Positions 13,266 to 25,679 of a stretch of 64,000 nucleotides of DNA are shown in pieces (within the stretch, counting starts at the first letter, position 1; every line of letters begins with the position of its first letter). The notes under the pieces are model-generated. The model was not told the origin of the DNA. It was given only the letters and a program-made list of their open reading frames with translations, and made no database searches. The stretch lies in NCBI GenBank assembly GCA_905183005.1, contig CAJJDO010000062.1:300553-364552 (forward strand), in the 5' to 3' direction. The position numbers and the translations under genes are program-made. The stretch is from Paramecium pentaurelia. Its lineage: Eukaryota; Ciliophora; Oligohymenophorea; Peniculida; Parameciidae.

Positions 13266-14322
13266 TCAATAAAACCCTTTGTTTTCTGAATTTTTAGATG
13301 TATGAATGATCCCTTTCACAATACTATTGATAGATGAATAATTCTTTGGGATTTCAGCACCTTTAAATCTTGAATATGATTTAATTTCTGGTTTGAGTTT
13401 GAGAGCAACCACTCTTTTCATAGTTCTCTCTAGAGCAAGTAATTAATAATATGAATTGAATTAAGATTTCTTTGATACCAAATCATGCTTTAATTTTTCT
13501 TACTATTATTTTTGATCTTATCATATTATTAATGATATACATCCTTCTTTAACTTTATTAAGTTATTATGGAACATAAACTTCTTTAATTTCTTTAATTC
13601 TCTTAAACTTTTCTTCTGTATCTGTTGAAACTAATTCATTAAAATATTTTTTCCTTAGATCCGAAATCATATTTAAAGTCAATTATCCTACATCTACTTC
13701 TCTAGCTTATTTCTAATTTCTAACAAAATTGTACTTCCAATAATCGTAATCTTTCTTCTTCTTCTTTTTTCTTTCTAATTATTTCATCTTAATTTATCCT
13801 CTATTAAATTTGCAAAATAATTTTTCTCTTTTTTGATAAATCATCTGATTTAATTGCCTTTCTTTATTGTTTTTGAATTGTCTTATTAGATAAAGCCATT
13901 TACATAATTTCAAATTTAGTTTATGGAATATGTTCATCCTGATTTCTAAATATTATTTATTACTAAATATACATGTACAAATTATCAACATGAAGATAAC
14001 TAGTTTTTAATTTAGTTTTCTCTGATAATAATGACTAAATGGATTCAGTTGGTGTAAATGCAGTATTTTATTAAAGAATATCTAAAATCTATTATTTACT
14101 AGGTGGTATCATAGTATTTTCATTTTGATATTTTTTCAATCCTTCTTCCAAGGTGTCAATTTAATTAGATAATTCTTATAAAACTTCTTTTGCATTTTAC
14201 TTGTAAGGATTAAGAATCTTTCTTATCTATTGAGTTGTTAATTTACGAAACAAATTTGAGTTGTAAACATTCTAATAATCGACTTCATTATCTTTTTCTT
14301 ATTGTTCTTCATTTAGTTGCAT
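13266..14322 (-). CDS. Coiled-coil protein
   Basis: Unrecognised, roughly 345 aa. It starts MQLNEEQQEKDNEVDYQ at 14320-14322 and ends ...IIHTSKNSENKGFY at TGA 13266-13268. It is dominated by charged helices (ILNPYKQNAKEVLQELSNQ, IIRKKKKKKDYDYWKYNF). The total length is not a multiple of three, so at least one small intron is unplaced. It lies 36 bp downstream of the TPR gene on the same strand. The Lys-rich run may bind microtubules or nucleic acid, but that is speculation. Confidence 0.65.
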
Positions 14323-14358
14323 TATATATATATATAAATTATTAATAATTAAATTTTT

Positions 14359-15428
14359 TCAATATTCTCTTTCTCTTTATTTAATAATTTCTTAAATTTC
14401 TGTCACCTTCTTAGTTTTTTTGTGATTTTCACCATATTGCATTAGAAATTCTTAATAAGCTAATCCCATATAATGTCTATATTGTTCTTCATTATTCAAC
14501 TTTTTGTAAACAAAGGCTTAGGCTTATAAATTATAAGTGATTGGCATTATGTATAACTTTATGTTATTATCATCAATGTGTTTTCTGAAATATTCTTTAT
14601 AATAATAAAATAATAGAACCTTCAATTTATTTAAGGACTTACAATGCTTCCTTGAAAATAACTTCTTCTGGAAGATTTTCACTTGATGGAGTACCATATT
14701 AATAATATCTCTTTAAATATTTATACCAACATTAGGAAGTCTATAATTATAATATTATTTTATAGTACTTTTGCATAAAATTATTCAGCTTCTGAGCTTT
14801 ATTTCTTCTATTAAAATATTTATCCCATATAATAGTAATTAAGACTTGTCTATGGATGTTCTGGGTCAGAACTGCAAGAATCTGTATAAATCTTATCGAA
14901 AAATAATGATAATCATTACTCCAATTGTTAATTCTGCTAATGCCTTTTTGTAATCCTTTTAGGCAAAATAGAGTTTTGAAAATATTTTATGCAACTGACC
15001 ATTATATTCTGCATTCTCTTTTTCTGAAATATCTTAACCCATTTTGTTGCCATCTTCGCTTCCTTTTTCTTTTGGTTTATTGTATTGATATAGATTCCAG
15101 TAAGCAGCCTAAAGAAATTCTTCAGCTTTTTTCAATTTGCCTTCTGCTATGTATCCTTCTGCCTATATAAATAAACCAGGAAGTAGTAAAACACTATTTT
15201 CACCTCCTAAAATCTCTTTATATTCTATCATAGCTTTATGAACTTCTTCTGTGGCCTTTGTTATTGAATTAAAGTTACATTGAGTTTATTTTCTAATATT
15301 GCTTAACGAGCTTATTCAACAATTTTCTTAAGAGTCTCTTTAGCATCCTCTTTACTTTTTTATGACTTATTTTTATCCTTCTCCTTTTCAGGAATTTAAG
15401 ATTCCTTCAATTTTTAGGAGGAATTCAT
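14359..15428 (-). CDS. TPR protein, ZMYND12-like
   Basis: Starts MNSSQKLKESQIPEKEKD at 15426-15428 and ends ...IIKQREREY at TGA 14359-14361. The core shows tetratricopeptide-type helix pairs: GGENSVLLLPGLFIQAEGYI, LKKAEEFLQAAYWNLYQYN, PEHPQTSLNYYYMG and LNNEEQYRHYMGLAYQEFL. The pattern of an AEEFLQAAYWNL helix followed by GPEH/DPEHPQTS resembles animal ZMYND12, a flagellum-associated TPR protein. No MYND zinc finger is visible, so only the TPR half is shared. The family link is from memory of motif order; moderate certainty. Small introns are likely in the 14550-14950 part, where frames change. Confidence 0.65.
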
Positions 15429-15499
15429 TTTAATTATTAATGTCTAAATATAATAATAATTTAAGAGAAAAAGAAATAAAAATTATAATACACATAAAA

Positions 15500-17078
15500 T
15501 CAAATTTATAACATCATTTTGAGAAACTCTTCTTATGTTATTGCTCCATCTCCATCTCTATCTAATTATTTAACTAATTATTCATATTTATTATTTGGAA
15601 TCTACATATCTCTTAATAATTTTTTAATTTCTTATCTATTTAATTCTCCACTATGATCTCTATCAATTTATGTGAATAACATCAAGAGTCTTTCTCTATT
15701 AAAATACTTTTTCTAATCAATTGTTGCTATAATGAATTCTAATTTAATAAATTTCTTTTTTACCTTAATAATCAATTTTACCACTACCATTAACATCAAT
15801 TCTTTAAAAAATTGTATTAACTTCTTTTAAAGCCCTTTCAGGAGGTAAAGTTTCTGAATAAACTTTTAGCAACTCATCTTTTGTTAATTATCCATCTTTA
15901 TTAAGATCAAATTTTTAGAATTCATCCATTAACCTTTTTTTATCTTATTCTGACATCATGTTCTCTGCTATATACATTAACATGGCTGCTTATATTTAAG
16001 ATGATAACTAAAATAGAATTATCATTACTTTGAATTCTTTCATATGCTTTTGCAATTATTTATTAGGTTTGTTCATAATTCTAATTTTGTTATTCAAAAT
16101 TGGATGATTCAGAACCTCTTATGCAGTTGGTCTACGCTAAGGATTTGCATTCAACATTTTGCTTAATAATTATTTCATTTAAGGGTTCATGTTAGCACAT
16201 TCTGTACTATCAAAATTAGGAACACCACGTAGAATACAACTTTTTAATGATTGATAATTATTTGCTTAAAATGGCATATGAGATGTTATAATGAAATATA
16301 AGAGGCAGCCACAAGAATAAATATCTGATTTAAAAGTTGATTATCCTTTGATTGTTTCTGGTGATCTAAAAGATAATTCTTGCATAGTATTTTTTGGTCT
16401 CCATGATGAGAATTCTGATTTGATTAAATTTGATATCCCAAAATCGATTAATTTAATTTTTTCTAAATTTTTATTTGTAAATAGAATGTGCTCTAGTCGA
16501 ATATCACTAATTTTATTTTGAACTATACCCATGCATCACTCCATTATCGTGTAAGTATTATACACCTGCCATAATCTAACAAAAGATGTCAATCTATTGG
16601 TATTACTGTAATTAGCTAAATTTATCTAATTAAGTTAAAAGGTTGCCTCCATCGATGTATTCACCAATTAAACTTAACCTACAATCATAGTAATAATAGG
16701 TAAGAGTGCTTTGAATATTGAGATGTTTCTAATTGAAGAAAAATTTTATACCAATGATAATAACAGATTAATAGTCTCTTATAATTGTTATTTTCTTTCT
16801 AAACTGGCGTTTGCACAATTATAAGTCCTTATTATTCGTGCTTAACTGTTACTTTTCGAGATTCCCTTTCTTATATAATTTCGTAGAGCTAGTTATTATA
16901 TATAATATTGGTTACTTGCTAGTGGATCGAGTTTATGAGGAATATAGTCTGCATCTATTGGGTCTGTTTTTTAAATTATTGACAAACCCATAGAAATCTA
17001 AGTAGATATAGGTCCATTTGATTTAAAATTTTTATCTTCTAAGTATTTATTGTCTGACTTTACTTAACCACATCCCAT
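15500..17078 (-). CDS. CDPK-like protein with degenerate kinase domain and four EF hands
   Basis: Spliced length is exactly 503 codons with introns of 23, 22 and 25 nt (one at about 16514-16535). The N-terminus MGCGQVKSDNK fits N-myristoylation. The C-lobe is kinase-like: LIGEYIDGGNLL, then HGDIRLEHI in place of HRDLKPENI, IDFGIS (DFG intact), SFRSPETIKG and SDIYSCGCLLYF. No glycine-rich loop is visible and the VAIK lysine position reads ARIIR, so Lys is missing; the Mg-binding Asn of the catalytic loop is His. Four EF hands follow: FDLNKDGQLTKDEL, IDVNGSGKIDYQEF, IDRDHSGELNRQEI and LDRDGDGAITQEEF. It is probably a calcium-responsive pseudokinase at membranes; loss of activity is inferred from missing residues. 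Confidence 0.88.
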
Positions 17079-17178
17079 CTTTGAATTTTAGTATTTAAAC
17101 AAATGAAATATTTAATAAAATAAAGGATTACTATTAGTAATTGAAAAATACATAAAATAATAATATTAAAATATTATA

Positions 17179-20100
17179 ATGTTAACAATGAATTCAGATG
17201 ACAAGGGAACATATTATATAAAAACTTAATAAGAGATTGAACTTGTAAAAAAACAACTATAAAAGCTAAAACCCAACTGTATTTCTAATTAAATAATGAT
17301 TAGCTTAGACATCATCATTTCTATAAAATTAATATAACTAATTAAATGATTAGTTGAAAACTCTTGAAGACAAATTGTCAAATGTCAATTCAGCTTTTTA
17401 TGATCAATTAATAAGTAATTTTGATAACACTGTCCAAAAATTACCAAATGTTAATGATAGTATGCTATGAATAAATTAGGAAATCTCTAACCGCAATTTT
17501 ATACAAACTCTTAAAACATAATGTACCAACAATAAGTTCAATTACCATTTATTGATTAATTTCTCAATGTTCGTACACTCCCATAAGTGAGGTATAAAAT
17601 ATTATTTAAATTAAATTAAGTGTGGAACCACTAGGTAAATCAACACTAAAACCAAAAGGATTACATACTGTAAAAAGTGCTATTTAATGTAAGTAAATAT
17701 TTAAAGATGATTTAATTTAGTTAGTAGAAAGTTTTAATCAAAAAAGCAGTCTTAATAATAATTAACAAAAGTTGATGATTTAACTCTATATAAAAAAGGA
17801 ATTACAGAACTTATAAATTAAGGAACTATTAAAAAGTAAGATATCAATAATTTATTAAATCCAAACAATGTTGCTTTTAGAAATTAATAAGCAAAGTATA
17901 TTAATATTTATTATTATTTTTATAGTTTCTTTGATTACACTGATTAATTTGGAAACAAAATTATACAACTTGAAAGTTAATCCTTTTAAAATAATTATAA
18001 AACTGATTTGAAATAGGATGTCATTTGTACAAATACATAAAGTGTAGGATAGGTTTAAGATAATAGTAAAGTCAGTTTTAATTAAAAGAAAATGAGTATA
18101 CAAAGTAAATCAAAACCAAAATATGTTGATGCTAAAGAAGCTACTTCCTTATCAAAAGAACATGAGAGACCCATTTCAGAATAATTACAAAATTTAAGTA
18201 CTCAATAAGAATATATGATTCATGTGAAAAATGGATTATTATAAACAGATCAATTATAATATGTTTAATTTTAAAATAGATATTATGAGAATTGGAGTAA
18301 GATAGAACCAATTTTGATTAGTTTATAGAAGATTGCATAATCAACATTAGTATAAGATTGTAAAATACTTGGTTCTAAGGTGTAAAAATTATCTTAAGAA
18401 TTTGATAGAAGTTAAGTATTTACAATGGCTGAATTACTTTAATGTTTTGAGAATTGGGAAGAACTATAAAAAATATTGAAAGTTCCAACATTGTTATATA
18501 AATCAAAAGATGGTTAAGTTTAAGCTGCCACAAAAATATCTGCTTTATTTAAAGGATATTAAGCAAGAAAAAATTATTAAAGATTGAAAATTATGGTAGA
18601 AAAAGTGATTATAATTTAAAGATCAATGAGAGTATCATTATTTAGAAAAAAAGTCTAAAAATAAATCATAAAAAATAATAATTATATGTTAGAAAGATTT
18701 AAAAATAGATAGAATGTATTTAGAGAGGAATGGCCATTTATTAAATTATAATAAAGATTTGAAATTCATTTGAATTCTTTTTCATTTGAAGAAATCAAAA
18801 GATTATCTATGGATAAATTTCCTTAAAGATAGAATACTTAAATAACAAGGATATTTAATTTGAAGGATCCTCTTGTGCATATAATATATATAGCTCCATA
18901 TGATTTACCTAGTGAATTAATTGATTACTTTTATAAAATTTTAAATCTTGGAGATATTTCTGATTGTAAAAATAGATTGCACTTTGTTTGGCCAGTAAAA
19001 ATATAATTTAATTATAGGAAAATCACAATATATTTAATAATCATATGGGATTGTCTTAATTACTTTATTATTCACCAAGAGCTTTAAAGAGAATTAAATC
19101 CTTAATAAGAGGATAAGCAGCATATATTGTACCTGGTGTTTGTTCTAATGATGATATTAAAATATCTGATATTCTAAATGTTCCAATATTTTCAGGGATT
19201 CCATAATTACATTAATATTATTCTACAAAATCAGGTTGTAAAGTATTGTTTGATGAATTATAAATGCCTTAACCTCCAACTATTCGTAATATTTATGATG
19301 AGAAAGAATTGATAAATTCATTATCTGTATTGATAATAAAAAATCCAACTATAAATACATGGATTATTAAGGTGGATGATGAATCTTAAGGAAGAGGTAT
19401 AGCTTGGTTAGAAGTTTAGAAAATGATCAAAAATATATAACCATTAGAAATTAATTAGTTAGCATAATTATTAACAAAGAAAATAAAGAAAAAACTTCAT
19501 TATGCATTTCCTCATTTATATGGTGGATATCATGAATTTATAATGAGTATAGCTAATCGAGGAGGAATTATTGAAGGATCACCTTTAAGTAGATTATCTT
19601 AAATACATTCCATTTCATATAACTTTAAAGTAGAACCTAATGGAGAAATTGCTATTTTAGGATCATATGAAAAAATTAAAACTAATGAAATTTAAACAAT
19701 AGCTTCTTTCAGTCCTTAAAGTTTTTTAAAAATAAATCAAGAAGTTTTATGTCATTAGATTGCTTAAAAATTATATGGCAAAGGTTTAATTGGATATTTT
19801 ACAATAGACACAATAGGATATTAATAAGAAAATAATAAATAGGGATTTTAAGTAATTGGATTAGATTGCTTTTTAAATCAATATAGTAGTGCCTCTATAT
19901 ATTTTGATTTTTTAATGAGAGGCAGATTAGATGTTTCTACAGGTAGTTATTATGTGGAAGATACTAACAGATAAAATAATGTTAGATACTCAGTTTATTG
20001 TCCAACAATAATGAATGAAGGACTGGATGTATTATAATATAAGACATTCTTTTAATTATGTAGATTGGAGTCTATCTCTTTCAATTTAGAAAAAAAGATT

Positions 20101-20390
20101 GGATCTACTTTCATTTTAGTAGACTCATTATAAAGTGGTGTGATAAGTTTAATGACTGTAGGTATCAATTCTCCTTAAGTAATTAAATATATGATTGATG
20201 CTATTGGGTTTATCCAAAAGAATGTTGGAAGAGGCACTGAATAAATATAGATCAATACTAGGTAATTATTAATATAGATTAAATTAGAACTGATAAAGTC
20301 AATATGATGTCCATTCATTAAAAACTCAAGACTATGTTGAAGAAATTGGAAGGAAGTGAATACAAAATTCAAAATAGCTAATATTTATGA
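17179..20390 (+). CDS. IQ-motif protein, IQCH-like
   Basis: Animal IQCH is a calmodulin-binding protein of sperm and cilia. After a poorly conserved Gln-rich N-terminus, an IQ segment is visible near 18540-18660 (ALFKGYQARKNYQRLKIMVE, IIIQRSMRVSLFRKK). Next comes the IQCH-type block: DPLVHIIYIAPYDLP, LLYYSPRALKRIKSLIRGQ, AAYIVPGVCSNDD, YYSTKSGCKVLF, and WIIKVDDESQGRGIAWLEV, which is ATP-grasp-like. Introns include one at about 17271-17295, 20 nt near 17460, 29 nt near 17590, 32 nt near 17690, 30 nt near 17898, 23 nt near 18991, and 26 nt at 20262-20287. It starts MLTMNSDDKGTYYIKTQQE at 17179; the Met at 17188 is an alternative. The next gene starts 16 bp after the stop. Confidence 0.9.
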
Positions 20391-20406
20391 TTATTATTAC
20401 ATTAAT

Positions 20407-22352
20407 ATGAGTTCCGTTTAAAAAGAATTACAGATTTCAAATTGTAGCGATCGTGGACTCTATTACGATGGGTCATGCTAATGTGATCTGGGGTACTTTG
20501 GAGTAGATTGTGGATTGAAACTGGAAGAACTCCATATGGCAACTTATTATACTTTTATAGGATTCTTTTTAATACTCTTTACAATCCTTCTTCTTTTTAC
20601 TTTAAAACAATTCTAACTATCTCTGAAAATGAATAAGATTCCTTCTTATCAGAAGTATGAAAATAGATTCTAATATCAATAGAGGATGTAATTACATTAA
20701 GAATGTATTGGGATCTCCTTTGAATTGCATTTTATGTCTAACTATATTATTTAGTGTACTCAAGATAATATGGTTAGGTTTAGACCCCTTATAATTATAT
20801 GTATATATCATTAAAATTTGTAATATTATATAGGATTATAAAGAAAGAGTTTGTGAAAGAATTCTGGCAGAAGTAGTTTACTCTATATTATTTTATATAT
20901 ATGGAATATTATTAATGGTTTGGTATACTATGTATGATGAAATTTCATTTAATATTTCTGAGAAGAAATAAAATAATATAGAGTAATAAGCTCCTAAAAC
21001 TGAGAATAGAAAATTCATTCTCATATATTATAAAGACATCATGAAAATAAGACTCTTCTTAGTCTTAATTGTTTAATTGACTGTCAGTACATTAAATGGT
21101 AATTTTAAATCTTTAATTAGGATTAAGATTAGGACAATAATATAAAACTATCTTATATATTGCATATGTAGTATTGTTACTCAATTTCATGTAAATTAGG
21201 ATGATTCATAATAGTTCCTTTATATTTGAATTCCTTCTATATGGTAGATCCCTCAATCAATGCATAGAAAAACAACTAAAAAGACTAGATTAAGATAATA
21301 GAGAGTAAGAAAGAGAAGAGAAATTAAAATTTGCATTAAATAATTAGCAAGTAAACCTTATTTATATTTATCAAAAGACTATAATATCAAGAACATAGTT
21401 GATAATTTAATCAGAAGATCAATTGTAATCACCAGCTACACCTGATTAATAAATTTTAAGATTAAGCTCTTTAAGTGCAAGTGATGAAAGTCATGAATAA
21501 AGGGAAACATCTAGAGCCATAATCTAAATTGATAAACTTTAAACTCCTTCTTTTTTTAAAAAGTAAGTAACATTCAGATCACCTCAAAATATTCCGACTT
21601 AATAAAATACTGAAGTTAAGCGAGATATATAAAAAAGTATAATGAAAACAATTGTGAGTGAAGAATCTCAAAATTCACTCCATGTAGATGAAGATTTTAA
21701 TCATTAAAAAGTTAATTCTTGTTTACTAAATGAGGAAGATTTTGATTAAATAGATTTAAAATGGAATATAAATAAAGAAAGAGGTAATATTAAGAAAATA
21801 AAAAAACAATAAATTAAAATTGTAGAATAAACTAAATTATAAGTCAATGAAATTAAAAGATAAAAGAAAGCAACAATTAAAATTAATAATAAAGATGTTA
21901 TTAATTTAGATTCTTTTTAAATTGAAGATGATAAAAAAAATAAAAGTAAATTAGCTTAAGTGTATTAAGCTGAAATGCTTGCTTAATAAAGATAAATTAG
22001 AACATCAAATCTAAATGCTGATAAAAAAGTACTTGCTAAAATCCAGATGCTTATTTATGTTGGAGTATTTCTAGAAATCTGTTTTGGAGCTTTATCTGTT
22101 GTTATTTTATTAACTGACCTACTAAAAAAACCTGTAGGTTAAATTGATGTTTATTTTAGGCACTATTTGTTATTTGTACATTTCAGCTATGCTTCAATTC
22201 TTATCATTGATTACTGTATTAAAACTTTTTAGAGATGTTAGAAGCCAAGAAGTTTTGAATTTAATTTGGATTCAAAAAGTAGGAAATAGAAAAAATAAGA
22301 TTAATTAAAAATATGTTTTTACAATACCAATTTAATAAACAAGATGGGATGA
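20407..22352 (+). CDS. EGF-like seven-helix membrane protein
   Basis: Exactly 632 codons after removing introns of 28 nt (near 20658) and 22 nt (near 21100). A short N-terminus carries one EGF-like module, CSDRGLYYDGSCQCDLGYFG followed by VDCG. About seven hydrophobic helices follow, among them YYTFIGFFLILFTILLLFTL, LFSVLKIIWLGLDP, VVYSILFYIYGILLMVWY, LYIAYVVLLLNFM, GVFLEICFGALSVVILL and a last one ending FSYASILIIDYCI. A long charged Gln/Ser-rich cytoplasmic loop (about 250 residues) sits between helices five and six. There is no obvious signal peptide. The layout recalls receptor-like proteins with extracellular EGF modules; no specific family is claimed. Confidence 0.8.
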
Positions 22353-22459
22353 ATCTAAGAGAAGATTTGAGCAAAGAATTAATATGCATATAAGATGATG
22401 ATTCTATTGTTAATCTATATTTTTGTTTATACTTATAGAAAATAAAGATTAATTAATTT

Positions 22460-23459
22460 TCATTCAATCTCTTAATCACTAAATTTAATTAATTAATTTG
22501 ATTAAAATTAACTTAATTTTTCAGGCATTTTAATTAATCCCATAGATTATTTAGCAATTCTAGTTAATTTCTTACCACTTGGTCTATCCTATTATAACAT
22601 AGTTTTAAATCGACGATCTATAAGTCCTTCACTTCCATTATCAAATATATAAGTTAATCCTAATTCATGATAAAAATCATTTCTAATAAATAATATATTA
22701 TTACTCATAAAATTATACTAAATTAGGTCTAAATCTCTAATTATCTTTTATTTTATTATATTCATAAATCATTTATTCTTTATTATATTTTGGATAATAA
22801 CTATGAAAATCTGCTCCAACTTCAAAATTATTTATTAATATAAATTAAGATTCTAACTATAATAAAATTAAATAGAATAAACCTTATTTTATTATTCTCT
22901 TTATTCTCTTTCTTTTTATTATTGATTATATGTCTCTAATAATTCTAATATTTAATTTTATGTCTTAATTTCTTTATATGTTAATTTATCTGCCTTTTCT
23001 TCACTTTCCTCATCATCAAAATCAGATGATGAAACAGTCTAATAATCAGAAGATTATTTATCTTTACTATCATCATCTTCTTCTTTAAATTTTGAAACTA
23101 CTTTCATTGATGTAGCCATCGATTTTGTTAATGGAAATTCAGATTTAATTACTTACTCTTCTTAATTAACATTTTTTTATTGCATAATAATACTGAGTTC
23201 TAAAGAATGAATAGGTGACAATACATTTTAAAAGTAATTAACTGATATTTTATTAAGCTTTTAAAGATTTTATCTTCATCTCTTAATCTTAGATATATGA
23301 TTTCATTTTTCTATATTTAGCTTTATCTTCCCTAAATCTAGACCTAAATGGACCAAATCTTGGGGGTTTAGCTAACTTTTATTAAACTTCAAGTTTCTCT
23401 TCCATTAATTATCCATTATCCATTTCATCTATTAAATTACATTCATCATACTAAGCCAT
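22460..23459 (-). CDS. Unrecognised protein with acidic middle
   Basis: Starts MAQYDECNLIDEMDNGQ at 23457-23459, which overlaps the 3' end of the upstream channel gene by 14 bp; the downstream Met at 23423 (MDNGQLMEEKLEVQ) avoids the overlap and may be the true start. It contains KPPRFGPFRSRFRED, an acidic Ser-rich stretch (DSDFDDEESEEKADKL), and a C-terminal part FYHELGLTYIFDNGSEG then DRRFKTMLQQDRPSGKKL. A 22-nt intron near 22686-22707 joins the last two exons. No family recognised. Confidence 0.65.
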
Positions 23460-25645
23460 AAGTTTTTAAGCAAGGGAAGATATCTGAGTGACAGTCTTGT
23501 ATATTGAAAATATAGATGATTACAAATTTAACAATATTTTTATGTTTAAGTGCATGAATATGAATTCTGTCATTTCTTTCAAAAAGACTTTACATTTTCT
23601 TCTAAAAATTAGATTTAAATTAACAATATTGCTATTATTCGACTATAAAATGCATATCTGGGCAATCAATTACTGTATGATCATCTCTAAGACAGCCATA
23701 ACAAAAAACATTAATGTGGTGATAACCTTTATTAAATATAATTTCATCTTTAATGTAATGAAATCTTTCCTATAATATTAAGTTTAATATTAATACTAAA
23801 TCAATTTGATTTGATTTCAATAATTATGTAAATAATGATTTATCAATATAAACTAAAGAAGAATAATTAACACTTCTTGCAGAGGCAGTTCTAGATAATC
23901 CAGTAAAAAATCCAATCTCCCCAAAATAATCTTTTTATTCTAATTTATTTAATTTCTAATTATTTCTTTATAAGATAATTTCAATATTGCCACTTTAAAT
24001 AAAATAGAGATGTTTTTCTGTAGCTATAGATTCGTTTTCAAAGAAAATGAATTCTTCTGGTAAAGCTGTGTATTATTTAAAAGTCTTAGTAACTTATTTC
24101 AGGAATGTCTTTTAAAAGTTATGTCTTAATGGAGGACAATAACCTAGAATTGTACCATTAACTTGAATTTCAAATTCAAATTTAAGAGCATAAGATAGAT
24201 TATCAGTTATATGCTCAAGATTAAATATAGCTTCTTATTCCCATATATATGTTAGATATTTCTTCACTTTATTTTATAATGGAACAGGTATTTATAATTT
24301 TTTCATATATTTTAAAATTTAATTTGATTTCTTTCTAATTTCAGCCTTTTTATCTTCCATTCCTTATAAGGATGAACCAATACTATTCAAAGTGACTGAA
24401 AATACAACAGTAGCTATCATCAAAAAGAATATTCCAAATAATCTTTCTAATGGAGTTCTTGGAGAAATATCTCCATATCCAACAGTGTTCATTGTAGTTA
24501 CAGCCCAATAAAGAGAATTAATATATTTAACTGACCAATCTTCTTCATAAATACCATAATAATTAAGCCAATTGTCTTAAGAGTCTTCATTAACAGCAAT
24601 ATAATGGAAGATGCATCCTAACCAATGAGACCAAAATAATACAAATCCACTTAATTTAATAAAGCTAACAATAGTAGACAACATTATATTTAATTATATA
24701 GCATCCTCTATTTTATCAAAGAAAACCTTTAATTTAGCCAATCTTAGCAAACGTATGATTTTGATAAACCTCATAAATCTAACAAGTCTTAATAAGGACA
24801 AGGTTTAAGTGTATTTTGTAGCATCTTAAGAAGATGGAGTTGTAGTTTATGAATTCTCATCTTCACTAACACCAGTTGAAACAGTGATTATGGCATCATA
24901 GGGAAATGAAGCTGCTAGGTCAATCCAAAACCAAAGTCTAATGTAATTCAGAACAATTTGTTTTCTACTATAAATAGGTATTCCTTTCCTATATATGCTA
25001 GTATTGAAAGTAATGAGAATATCTGACATGAATAAGATATCAATTATTTGATCTAATGTGGGATTAATTTCAACATCGAAACTTAATTTAAAGGGAATAC
25101 TTAAGATTTCATAAAAAATCAATAACATACAGAAGGTATCCCACATTAATTTACCATAGCCATCTGCATGAAATACCCAATTATCATTTTGATTTTAAAT
25201 TACAGATTTATTATTATCTTTTGTTTTTAGAAAACTTTGGATTTTGGATTTAACTTTTTAAACAATTGCCTACCTTATATTATATTATTGAATTACTTGT
25301 AGTTCTTTTTTTCAATAAAAACTGGTTTGGTAGCTCTAAGAGTGCTGGATAAGGATTCAAAAGGTAATTCTAATTATTCAATTTATTTCTTTTATTTTTG
25401 AAATTCATCTTCATCAGAAGAATTCTCTAATTTATCATTGAGTGTATATAATTCAAATTAACCTAAAGGTCTTTTTCTAAAATCATTAGTTCTTGTTTCT
25501 TTGATTTTTTTTCTAAATTCTGTTTATCTTTACTTAATAATACTTATAATATATATACTCTTCTTATTTCTGACATAGAAGCTGATGTCACAGTTTGCAT
25601 TCCACCTCTTCTAAGTCCCAACTTTGAGTTAATGACAGTAAACAT
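23446..25645 (-). CDS. Voltage-gated K+ channel with cyclic-nucleotide-binding domain and zinc knuckle
   Basis: Resembles EAG/HCN-type channels of the plasma or ciliary membrane. Visible in order: N-terminus MFTVINSKLGLRRGGMQTVT; S1-S3 including MWDTFCMLLIFYEILSIPF and DILFMSDILITFNTSIYRKG; S4 with regularly spaced arginines (FMRFIKIIRLLRLAKLKVF); pore YWAVTTMNTVGYGDISP with the K+-selective GYGD; S6 LFGIFFLMIATVVFSV; then a cyclic-nucleotide-binding domain with IEIILQRN and DYFGEIGFFTGLSRTASARS. After the CNBD comes CYGCLRDDHTVIDC, an exact CX2CX4HX4C zinc knuckle. A small intron follows the N-terminal exon near 25530-25555. Whether cAMP or cGMP gates it is unknown. Confidence 0.92.
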
Positions 25646-25679
25646 AAATTATTTATATAATATGATAATTAATAATAAT

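Noticed and set aside
23488..23775. Plus-strand 95-codon open frame
   Set aside because: It lies opposite the C-terminus and zinc knuckle of the K+ channel; shadow frame.
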